This document shows, in pieces, positions 1 through 5,404 of a DNA stretch of 11,319 bases. Both the position numbers and the translations under genes were made by a program. The DNA is from Bryobacterales bacterium (GTDB lineage: Bacteria; Acidobacteriota; Terriglobia; Bryobacterales; Bryobacteraceae). The notes under the pieces are model-generated. The model was not told where the DNA came from and searched no databases. It was given only the letters and a program-made list of their open reading frames with translations. Each line of letters begins with the position of its first letter. The first letter of the stretch is position 1. The stretch is from the NCBI GenBank assembly GCA_003139735.1, contig PLGA01000108.1:6130-17448 (forward strand), read 5' to 3'.

Positions 1-203
1 GCCGCGTTGATGCGGACGATCCACAGCGAGCGGAACTCGCGTTTCTTGTTCTTGCGGCCGACGTAGGCGAATTTCAGGCCGCGCTCCACCGCTTCCTGGG
101 CCGCGCGATTCAGCTTGCTCTTGGTAAGAAAGTACCCGGAAGCGCGTTTGAGCGTCTTAACCCGGGCGTCCTTGCGGTGGGTTCCTCGTTTGACTCTAGG
201 CAC
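1..203 (-). CDS. rplT: 50S ribosomal protein L20, N-terminal part
   Basis: L20 binds 23S rRNA early in assembly of the large ribosomal subunit. The visible 67 codons begin [20 protein letters not shown] and continue through a GYFLTKSKL stretch to [14 protein letters not shown], all typical of the basic N-terminal half of L20. The gene runs off the left edge, so about the last 50 residues are missing. The start is a GTG at 203-201. An ATG at 210-208 is out because its frame meets a stop after four codons. An AAGGAG ribosome-binding site lies 7 nt upstream of the GTG. It follows rpmI on the same strand after an 81-nt gap, the usual rpmI-rplT order. That gap contains the perfect palindrome GGCACGTGCC (244-253) but no clear promoter, so cotranscription with rpmI is likely. 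Confidence 0.95.
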   Translation of the reverse strand, partial: MPRVKRGTHRKDARVKTLKRASGYFLTKSKLNRAAQEAVERGLKFAYVGRKNKKREFRSLWIVRINA

Positions 204-284
204 GTTTCATCTCCTTTTTGGTGGCTTCATCGATGGCGGATCGGGCACGTGCCACGCGCACCGTCCACTCGGATGGCCGGTCCC

Positions 285-479
285 CTAATAGGGGATCATG
301 CGTTTCAGAACTTTCTGATCCGCCTTGTCGGCCACTACGCTCTCATGTAACTTCTTCTTGCGCTTGTGCGGCTTGGAAGTCAGGATGTGCCGTCCAAAGG
401 CGTGATTACGCACGACTAGGCCCGTCCCGGTCTTCTTGAACCGCTTAGACGCACCTTTGTGTGTCTTGAGCTTCGGCAT
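285..479 (-). CDS. rpmI: 50S ribosomal protein L35
   Basis: L35 is a small, very basic protein of the large ribosomal subunit. The 64-residue product has the family length and the landmarks [20 protein letters not shown] near the start, a central [13 protein letters not shown], and a C-terminal KVLKRMIPY. The ATG is preceded by an AGGGA ribosome-binding site about 6 nt upstream. rplT follows. A 6-bp hairpin (TCCCCT/AGGGGA, 281-295) overlaps the stop codon. It has no T-run after it, so it is more likely a processing or attenuation structure than a terminator. The usual upstream partner, infC, is not present; the preceding gene is a cysteine desulfurase. Confidence 0.95.
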   Translation of the reverse strand: MPKLKTHKGASKRFKKTGTGLVVRNHAFGRHILTSKPHKRKKKLHESVVADKADQKVLKRMIPY

Positions 480-519
480 AGATATTCCCTGGATCTTATC
501 GTACAGGTAAGACTCGTTG

Positions 520-528
520 ATTATAGCA
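520..528 (-). promoter_or_regulatory. Extended -10 promoter for rpmI-rplT
   Basis: On the minus strand the gap between the cysteine desulfurase stop and rpmI contains TGC-TATAAT, a perfect sigma-70 -10 hexamer (520-525) with an extended-10 TG. No good -35 hexamer lies 16-18 nt upstream, as expected for extended-10 promoters. Transcription would start near 513, giving a leader of about 33 nt before the rpmI ATG. A 10-nt palindrome, CCGGGCCCGG (535-544), lies just upstream and could mark the end of the preceding transcript. Confidence 0.6.
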
Positions 529-548
529 CGGCTTCCGGGCCCGGTTGG

Positions 549-1709
549 TCACGCCGGCGCCAGGGCGCGCAGTTTGCGGACGGCTTCGATCACCTGACAG
601 GCCGCATCGTCCACTTCGTCTTCCGTATTGAAGCGGCCCAGGCCGAAGCGCACCGAGGAACGTGCGGACTGCTCGCCAATGCCGAGGGCGCGCAGCACGT
701 GGCTCGGTTCCACGGAGGCGGAGGAACAAGCCGAGCCGGTGGAGAGCGCCACGCCGGGAAGGCTCAACAGGAGAGCCTCGGCGTCCACGCCAGCGAAACT
801 CATGTTCAGATTGCCGGGCAGGCGATGCTCCATCGACCCGTTCACGGCCGTCCCGTCAAGCGCGGATTCGAGCCTGGCCTTCAGCCGGTCGCGCAAAGCC
901 CGAACGCGGTCGGCTTCCCGCTCCATCTCGCGGGCGCAGATGGCGCAGGCTTCGCCGAATCCCACGATGCCGGGCACGTTCAGGGTGCCGGAGCGCATTC
1001 CGAACTCGTGGCCGCCGCCATCCATCTGCGCCGGCAGCAGAACCCGCGGATTGCGCCGCCGCACATACAGCGCGCCGACGCCCTTCGGCCCGTACATCTT
1101 GTGTGCGCTGAGAGACATGAGGTCGATATTGTCTTCGTTTACGTCCACGGCGATCTTGCCGAACGCCTGGGCCGCGTCGCAGTGAAACAGCACGCCCGTT
1201 TCGCGGCAGATGGCGCCGATCTCCCGGAACGGTTGAATGACGCCGATCTCATTGTTGGCGGCCATCACGCTCACCAGCACGGTATCGGGGCGGATGGCTG
1301 CCCGGAGTAGGTCGAGGTCGAGCAACCCGTCCCGGCCGGGAGCCAGAATGGATGCCTCGGTCCCGGATTGTTGCAGCCGGCGGACTGGATCGAGCACCGC
1401 CCGGTGTTCCGTGGCCATGGTGACGAGATGACTCCCTTTGGAGCGGTAGGCCTCCATGACGCCTTTGATGGCCAGGTTGTCGGATTCGGTTGCGCCGCTG
1501 GTGAAGACGATTTCGCGCGGCGCGGCGCCGGCCAATTCCGCTACCCGCCTGCGCGCCAAGTCCACGGCCTTTTCGGCTTCCCATCCAAAGCCGTGGCTGC
1601 GGCTGGCGGCATTGCCGAACCGCTCGCCGAAAAACGGCAGCATGGCCTCCAACACGCGCGGATCCACTGGGGTGGTGGCGTGATAATCCAGGTAAACCGG
1701 TTTGCGCAT
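549..1709 (-). CDS. iscS: Cysteine desulfurase, IscS/NifS family
   Basis: This PLP enzyme removes sulfur from cysteine, carries it as a persulfide and gives it to Fe-S assembly or tRNA thiolation. The 386-residue product follows E. coli IscS closely. It starts [18 protein letters not shown], has [15 protein letters not shown] (69-83), His102 near the PLP ring, [10 protein letters not shown] (176-185), the Schiff-base lysine in [10 protein letters not shown] (Lys204), and the persulfide cysteine in [20 protein letters not shown] (Cys328, same number as in E. coli). It ends at RALAPA, about 18 residues short of E. coli IscS, and so lacks the C-terminal tail that contacts IscU. No iscR, iscU or hscA lies beside it. 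The ATG at 1709 has no strong ribosome-binding site. It is divergent from the ClpS-like gene. The family is certain; the IscS name is less so. Confidence 0.93.
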   Translation of the reverse strand: MRKPVYLDYHATTPVDPRVLEAMLPFFGERFGNAASRSHGFGWEAEKAVDLARRRVAELAGAAPREIVFTSGATESDNLAIKGVMEAYRSKGSHLVTMATEHRAVLDPVRRLQQSGTEASILAPGRDGLLDLDLLRAAIRPDTVLVSVMAANNEIGVIQPFREIGAICRETGVLFHCDAAQAFGKIAVDVNEDNIDLMSLSAHKMYGPKGVGALYVRRRNPRVLLPAQMDGGGHEFGMRSGTLNVPGIVGFGEACAICAREMEREADRVRALRDRLKARLESALDGTAVNGSMEHRLPGNLNMSFAGVDAEALLLSLPGVALSTGSACSSASVEPSHVLRALGIGEQSARSSVRFGLGRFNTEDEVDDAACQVIEAVRKLRALAPA

Positions 1710-1718
1710 AGGCGCCGC

Positions 1719-1747
1719 TTGACGCGGGGGAGTCTCGATTTCATTCT
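1719..1747 (+). promoter_or_regulatory. Possible sigma-70 promoter for the ClpS-like gene
   Basis: TTGACG (1719-1724) is followed after 17 nt by CATTCT (1742-1747). The -35 is good and the -10 weak (3 of 6). Transcription would begin near 1754, after the earliest in-frame ATG at 1751, which supports a later translation start. Low confidence because of the poor -10. Confidence 0.3.
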
Positions 1748-1813
1748 CCCATGCGGTTGTGGGGCGGCGCGCAAATGGCGCATACTGGTCAATGCCGGAT
1801 GGGCCCGGCGCGC

Positions 1814-2137
1814 ATGGCGAAGCCCTCGGTCGCTCCCGAAACGGAAGTCGTGGAACGGGACCAGATGGTCCCGCTTTACCAGGTGGTTCTCCTGGACGAC
1901 GACTATCACACCTACGATTACGTCATCGAGATGCTGCAGAAGATCTTCATCTTCACCTTCGACCAGGCGTACCGGCACGCCGAGGAAGTGGACCGCTACA
2001 GCCGCACGGTGCTGATCACCTGCGAATTGCGCGAAGCGGAGTACGCGCGCGACCAGATCCACTCGTACGGTCCGGATTGGCGCCTGCCGCGGTCGCAAGG
2101 GTCGATGTCGGCGGTGATTGAGCCGGCGCCACAGTGA
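1814..2137 (+). CDS. clpS: ClpS-like ATP-dependent Clp protease adaptor
   Basis: ClpS proteins bind the N-domain of ClpA or ClpC and deliver substrates, classically N-degron proteins, to ClpP. From the ATG at 1814 the product has 107 residues. An unstructured N-terminus of about 20 residues is followed by a full ClpS fold: [20 protein letters not shown] (22-41), KIF, a central helix ending [14 protein letters not shown] (57-70), and [10 protein letters not shown] at the end. The usual N-D-D-Y-T-P-M pocket reads D-D-D-Y-H-T-Y, and the His that follows Val in E. coli ClpS (His66) is Asp60. Substrate choice therefore probably differs from classical ClpS. In-frame ATGs also occur at 1751, 1775 and 1799. 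None has a convincing ribosome-binding site; 1814 was chosen because it leaves the usual short N-terminal extension. No clpA is adjacent. Confidence 0.8.
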   Translation: MAKPSVAPETEVVERDQMVPLYQVVLLDDDYHTYDYVIEMLQKIFIFTFDQAYRHAEEVDRYSRTVLITCELREAEYARDQIHSYGPDWRLPRSQGSMSAVIEPAPQ

Positions 2138-2148
2138 TGGGTGGCGGT

Positions 2149-2225
2149 TGGCAGGCGGAAGCGCCTGCCCCACTGGCGTGCAGGTCCCGCGCCAGCAAGG
2201 TGGGGCAGACGCTTTCGTCTGCCAC
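2149..2225. repeat. Palindromic intergenic element A (divergent hairpin pair)
   Basis: The element lies between the convergent ClpS-like and DUF6249 genes. It holds two copies of one hairpin unit in opposite orientation. On the minus strand is GTGGGGCAG followed by a closing stem (2150-2173), and on the plus strand the same head and stem (2200-2223). Each has a perfect 8-bp stem: GGCAGGCG/CGCCTGCC with loop GAAG (plus-strand reading), and GGCAGACG/CGTCTGCC with loop CTTT. Between them sits a weaker TGGCG/CGCCA hairpin (2174-2194). The copies differ mainly at one stem pair, G-C against A-T, a compensating change. GTGGCGGTT (2141-2149), just before the element, also occurs in element B. There is no T-run, so it is not a classical terminator, though it could still act on the 3' ends of both genes. 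Confidence 0.75.
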
Positions 2226-2246
2226 TTCGAGCAATCGGGCCCAACG

Positions 2247-2729
2247 CTAGCACTGGTCGGCGCCCAGTTTCCGCGATGGGTCGGTGTAGTAGAACGCCAG
2301 GTAAGCCAGTCCGACGGCAAAGGGAATGAGGCCCAGCAAGGCGATAGTCGTCGGCGGGCCTTGGGTCCTGTCGGCCTGGTCCTTTTCGACGATTTGCATG
2401 GCTTGATCGAGCGGAATATCGAGGTTGTGGGCGAGTTGACCGGCTTCATACGCCTTCGACACGGACGATTCGTGTCGCTGCGAGGTCGACGAAATGCCGA
2501 ACAGGCAGATGGCCAACGCCGCCCCGGCGAGGCTCCAGATCAAGCCGCGAAGCAGGTAGACGCGCGGCGACCAGGGGGCAGGCTCGGGCGTCGAAGGGAC
2601 TGGGACTCCTTTTTCGAGCGCCGTCATGCGCTCTTTGTGCAACAGTTGCTGCTGGTAGCCCCGCGCGAACAGCACCACCAGGGTCACGGCCAGGGCGCAC
2701 ATCAAGAGGAATCCAGGGAATTCTGCCAT
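2247..2729 (-). CDS. Small three-helix membrane protein, DUF6249-like
   Basis: Function is not known. The 160-residue product has three likely membrane segments (about 5-22, 59-80 and 127-148). The first is followed by a cytosolic HKERMTALEKG stretch (31-41), typical of a small membrane family I know as DUF6249 that is often found beside ECF sigma factors. A charged loop of about 45 residues joins helices two and three. The ATG at 2729 was chosen because AAGGAG lies 9 nt upstream. In-frame ATGs at 2750 and 2786 would lie at or before the predicted transcription start (about 2747). The gene is divergent from the ECF sigma gene and appears to share a two-way promoter with it, so it is a likely direct target of that sigma factor. 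The family name is from memory; the membrane topology is clear. Confidence 0.75.
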   Translation of the reverse strand: MAEFPGFLLMCALAVTLVVLFARGYQQQLLHKERMTALEKGVPVPSTPEPAPWSPRVYLLRGLIWSLAGAALAICLFGISSTSQRHESSVSKAYEAGQLAHNLDIPLDQAMQIVEKDQADRTQGPPTTIALLGLIPFAVGLAYLAFYYTDPSRKLGADQC

Positions 2730-2753
2730 TTTTCGTTTCTCCTTGCCCATTAA

Positions 2754-2779
2754 GACCGGCGATTTGGCGGGAATGTTTC
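2754..2779 (-). promoter_or_regulatory. ECF-type promoter for the DUF6249-like gene
   Basis: On the minus strand, GAAAC (2779-2775) is followed by exactly 16 nt and then CGGTCTTAA (2758-2750). This fits the general ECF pattern of a G(G/A)AAC -35 and a CGTC/GTCTAA-like -10. Transcription would start near 2747, giving a leader of about 18 nt that carries the AAGGAG site. The -35 is one half of a 14-nt palindrome shared with the opposite promoter. Confidence 0.65.
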
Positions 2780-2786
2780 GAAACAT
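2773..2786. promoter_or_regulatory. 14-nt palindrome supplying both -35 elements
   Basis: ATGTTTCGAAACAT is a perfect inverted repeat in the middle of the 87-bp gap between the two divergent genes. Each half supplies a GAAAC -35 element for one direction, and the two are back to back with no bases between them. It could also be an operator for a dimeric regulator, but the matching CGGTCT at equal distance on both sides favours the promoter reading. Confidence 0.65.
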
Positions 2787-2808
2787 CGGCGCGATCCGTG
2801 CGGTCTAA
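2780..2808 (+). promoter_or_regulatory. ECF-type promoter for the sigma/anti-sigma operon
   Basis: GAAAC (2780-2784), 16 nt, then CGGTCTAA (2801-2808). This mirrors the minus-strand promoter in sequence and spacing and implies that the sigma factor activates its own gene. The expected transcription start, about 2811-2814, is only a few bases before the ATG at 2817. The mRNA would be leaderless or nearly so, which fits the absence of a ribosome-binding site. Confidence 0.65.
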
Positions 2809-2816
2809 ATAGATCT

Positions 2817-3326
2817 ATGGAGGAAGAGTTCGAGCGGATTGTCCGCGAATATCGGGACAAGATCTTCCGCCTCGCCTTTTCCATGCTGGGAGACCGGGCC
2901 GCCGCGGAGGAAGCGGCGCAGGACGCGCTGGTGCGGGTGTGGAAAGGACTGGCCGGCTTCCGCTCCGAATCGTCGCTTTCCACCTGGATCTATAGCATCA
3001 CCCGGAACGCCTGCCTGACGGCGCTTGCCCGCGGCCGCCTGCGCACCGCGTCGCTCGAAGATCCGGCCCCCCGCCGCGAGGTGGAACGGCGCGCCACCGC
3101 CGGCTGGTTCGCGGCTGCGCCTCCGGATGCGGCCGCGCTTCTCGACCGGCTGCCGGCCAAGTACCGGCAGGTGGTGGCGCTTTTCTACATGCAGGAAAGA
3201 TCGTACGATGAGGTAGCGAGTATGCTCGGCCTGCCTGTGGGCACGGTGAAGACATACCTGTTTCGCGCCCGGAAAAGCCTGGCGGAAGAGATGGCAAGCG
3301 AGCGCGTCCGGAAAGGAGGGGCGTAA
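2817..3326 (+). CDS. ECF RNA polymerase sigma factor
   Basis: This is an alternative sigma-70 factor of the ECF group, which directs RNA polymerase to stress-type promoters. The 169-residue product has region 2 at about 5-72, with AEEAAQDALVRVWKGL (30-45) and STWIYSITRNACL (55-67). A linker follows (73-103), then region 4 with LPAKYRQVVALFYMQ (112-126) and the helix-turn-helix SYDEVASMLGLPVGTVKTYL (129-148). There is no extra C-terminal domain. The ATG at 2817 lacks a ribosome-binding site and lies inside a short palindrome (ATAGATCTAT, 2809-2818); near-leaderless translation is likely. The stop overlaps the anti-sigma start by one base (TAATG), so the two are translationally coupled. Autoregulation is inferred from the upstream promoter. 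Confidence 0.95.
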   Translation: MEEEFERIVREYRDKIFRLAFSMLGDRAAAEEAAQDALVRVWKGLAGFRSESSLSTWIYSITRNACLTALARGRLRTASLEDPAPRREVERRATAGWFAAAPPDAAALLDRLPAKYRQVVALFYMQERSYDEVASMLGLPVGTVKTYLFRARKSLAEEMASERVRKGGA

Positions 3327-3646
3327 TGGCCTGCCCGGATTTCGAAGACCTGGTACGCGGCGGCGCCGGCGATCACGCCGCGCACTGCGAGGCGTGCCGC
3401 GCGCTGCTCGACGCGCTGGCCGATGTGGATGCCACGTTCGACGCGGCGTTCGCGGGCATCTCCGCGCCGCCCAGCCTGGCTGCGGAAGTGCGCGCTCGTG
3501 TGGCACGGGAATTTCCCTTGCGGCGGCCGTCGCTGCTGCCGGAGGTGCTGGATTTCATCGGCTGGGCGGCGGTGTTCGCCTTGGCGGCGATTCTGCTGCC
3601 CCGTTTCCTGCCGCTGCTGAACGCAGCGATAGCCAGCCTGAGCTAG
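3326..3646 (+). CDS. Zinc-finger anti-sigma factor, membrane-anchored
   Basis: This is the likely anti-sigma partner of the preceding ECF factor, holding it at the membrane until a signal arrives. The 106-residue product opens MACPDFEDLV and has the ZAS zinc motif H-x3-C-x2-C at His17, Cys21 and Cys24. A helical linker follows, then one hydrophobic segment at about 77-97. Only some nine residues follow that segment, so there is almost no periplasmic sensor part. Signal sensing would have to come from the membrane segment, the zinc site (Cys3 may be a fourth ligand) or another protein, of which the divergent DUF6249-like protein is a candidate. The start is fixed by GGAGGG a few bases upstream of the ATG and by the TAATG overlap. 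Confidence 0.88.
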   Translation: MACPDFEDLVRGGAGDHAAHCEACRALLDALADVDATFDAAFAGISAPPSLAAEVRARVAREFPLRRPSLLPEVLDFIGWAAVFALAAILLPRFLPLLNAAIASLS

Positions 3647-3651
3647 TTCTT

Positions 3652-3756
3652 TTGTGGGGCAGCTTGCCAAGCTGCGCGCGGCCCAGTGGGCACCCCGGCC
3701 AATCGGCGCACGTGGCGGTTAACAACCGCCACGCAGGATGGCATCCTGCCCCACAA
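3652..3756. repeat. Palindromic intergenic element B (convergent hairpin pair)
   Basis: The element lies between the convergent anti-sigma and cytochrome b genes. It is bounded by an 11-bp inverted repeat, TTGTGGGGCAG (3652-3662) and its complement (3746-3756). Each end carries a hairpin: GCAGCTT-GCC-AAGCTGC on the left, and, read on the minus strand, GCAGGAT-GCC-ATCCTGC on the right. The loops are identical, but the inner three stem pairs are completely exchanged with pairing kept. Between them is a perfect 10-bp hairpin, CGTGGCGGTT-AAC-AACCGCCACG (3711-3733). Its GTGGCGGTT also occurs next to element A. A further GTGGGG head on the minus strand (3762-3767) abuts the cytochrome b stop codon. 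It may act as a two-way transcription barrier or mRNA 3' end. Confidence 0.78.
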
Positions 3757-3766
3757 GCGCGCCCCA

Positions 3767-5404
3767 CTACTCCGGCAGCGCAAACAAATACGTCGTCAGA
3801 TTGTCCAGATCCTTGGGCGAGAACTTGAAGGGCGGCATCATGCTGCCGGGCGAGAGCTTGGCGGGATCGGCGAAGTGCTGCTCCACCCAACTGCGGCTGC
3901 GGCGCTTGGAAAGTCCGTTGAGTGCGGGGCCAAAGCTCGATCCCATGCCGTTCACCTTGTGGCAGGAGCCGCAATCGTTGGCCTGGTAGACGAGCGCGCC
4001 CTGGGTGGCGAAATCGGGCGCGTCCTGAAGCGAGGTGGCGTTACGGGGATTCAGCCTCAGCAGGAAGGCCGCCAGCGAGTTCAACTGCGCGTCGCTGAGC
4101 CGGATGGCAGGCATGGAAGTGCCTGGGCGCACCAGTCCCGGCTGCTTGAAATGATGGATCATCCATGCGGCGTCCCGGTGAATCGAGGTTAGGGTGAGAT
4201 CCGGACCCAGCTTCGAGCCGCCCTCGCCAACGGCGTGGCAGGCGACGCAGTTCTCCTGGCGGAAATAGGCAATGCCGGCCAATTCTTCCGGCGACAGTTG
4301 CATCCAATCGGTCGGGCCGGAGTAATCGATCTCGGCCGCCGGCGCCGGGGCAGGCTTGGTGGCGACGGCCATGGCCGTCAATCCCGTCCAACCGATGGCC
4401 GCCAGCGCGACAAACGCCATGGCCGTGGTGCGGCGGGTGACTTTCAGCATCTTGCCGCGGTCGATGAAGGGGACCAGAATCAGCGCCATCACCGCCAGAC
4501 CCGGCAACACCACGCTGCCGACCACCTCGAGCGGCCCGGTCATCAGCTTCAAGGTTTGGAACAGGAACAGAAAATACCATTCGGGACGCGGGATATACGT
4601 GGTGTCGGAAGGGTCGGCCAGTTGCTCGAGCGGGACCCGCACGGCCACCGCCATGGTAAACAGAACCGCGAACGCGATGAAAATGGCGATGGTGTCGCGG
4701 AAAACCTGGCCCGGGTAGAACTGCTTCTTCGGCAGCATCTCATCCCCCGGCACGGGCGTCACGCCGTGTTTGCGAACCAGAAAGACATGCAGGGCGATCA
4801 GCGCAAGCGTCAGCGGCGGCAGCACGATCACGTGCATGACGAAGAAGCGCGTGAAGGTGACCACCCCAACGGCGCCGCCTCCGCCGAGCAGCCGCGAAAG
4901 ATAAGGCCCCAGGATGGGCGCCGATCCGGCGATTTGGGTCACCACCACGGTCCCCCAGTACGCCCGGTTGTCCCACGGAAGCAGGTATCCGGTCATCCCG
5001 TATCCCAGAGTCACGAGCAGCAATACCACGCCGGCCATCCAGGTGGCCTCGCGCGGCTTCTTATAAGCGCCGTAGAGGAACACCTGGATCAGGTGCAGCG
5101 CCACCACCACGATCATCATGCTGGCGCCCCAGTGGTGCAGACCGCGTATCAGGCGGCCGCCCGTGAGATCGGTCAGGATGTAGCGCAGGCTGTTATAGGC
5201 CTCGCCGGGGGTGGGCGCGTAATTGATGGCCAGCAGCACGCCGGTGAACGCCTGTACCAGGAACAGGAACACGGCCACGCTGCCGAACGCCTGGCGCCAG
5301 CCGCTCGATGCGGGGATCTCTTCGGCGAGGAAGTGGCGCAGGGCGGTTTGGACCCCGGTGCGCTGGTCCAGCCACTCGGCGACTCCTTCCCAGTCGGGTT
5401 TCAC
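3767..5404 (-). CDS. Cytochrome b fused to a diheme cytochrome c
   Basis: This is the quinol-oxidising core of a bc/b6f-type complex, moving electrons from quinol through two b hemes and probably out through its own c hemes. The 545-residue product joins three parts. A b6-like part (about 35-212) has heme ligands His90 and His104, then His191 and His206. A subunit-IV-like part (about 230-350) has the Qo motif PEWY (274-277). Two c-type domains carry C386-VA-CH and C478-GS-CH, with likely Met ligands at 431 and 522/523. The 14 residues between His191 and His206 match b6, not mitochondrial b (13). Leu47 replaces the cysteine that binds heme c-n in b6f. Seven membrane helices would put the c domains in the periplasm. 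The start is GTG in a GTGA overlap with the Rieske stop. Confidence 0.92.
   Translation of the reverse strand: MKPDWEGVAEWLDQRTGVQTALRHFLAEEIPASSGWRQAFGSVAVFLFLVQAFTGVLLAINYAPTPGEAYNSLRYILTDLTGGRLIRGLHHWGASMMIVVVALHLIQVFLYGAYKKPREATWMAGVVLLLVTLGYGMTGYLLPWDNRAYWGTVVVTQIAGSAPILGPYLSRLLGGGGAVGVVTFTRFFVMHVIVLPPLTLALIALHVFLVRKHGVTPVPGDEMLPKKQFYPGQVFRDTIAIFIAFAVLFTMAVAVRVPLEQLADPSDTTYIPRPEWYFLFLFQTLKLMTGPLEVVGSVVLPGLAVMALILVPFIDRGKMLKVTRRTTAMAFVALAAIGWTGLTAMAVATKPAPAPAAEIDYSGPTDWMQLSPEELAGIAYFRQENCVACHAVGEGGSKLGPDLTLTSIHRDAAWMIHHFKQPGLVRPGTSMPAIRLSDAQLNSLAAFLLRLNPRNATSLQDAPDFATQGALVYQANDCGSCHKVNGMGSSFGPALNGLSKRRSRSWVEQHFADPAKLSPGSMMPPFKFSPKDLDNLTTYLFALPE

Noticed and set aside
281..295. TCCCCT-AAT-AGGGGA hairpin as a terminator between rpmI and rplT.
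   Set aside because: No T-run follows on the minus strand, and the two genes are normally cotranscribed.
459..1310. Long open frame on the plus strand opposite the cysteine desulfurase (283 codons).
   Set aside because: It is the antisense shadow of a clearly conserved gene. GC-rich codon bias keeps stops out of the opposite frame, and the translation shows no family features.
1541..2449. 302-codon minus-strand frame across iscS, clpS and element A.
   Set aside because: It spans three conserved features in the wrong frame or strand, and its start lies inside the DUF6249-like gene.
2750..2786. Earlier starts (ATG at 2750 or 2786) for the DUF6249-like protein.
   Set aside because: Both lie at or upstream of the predicted transcription start and have no ribosome-binding site; ATG 2729 has AAGGAG at good spacing.
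3646..3766. Element B as a CRISPR-like array or a tRNA.
   Set aside because: There are only two head units, inverted and without regular spacers, and no cloverleaf can be drawn.
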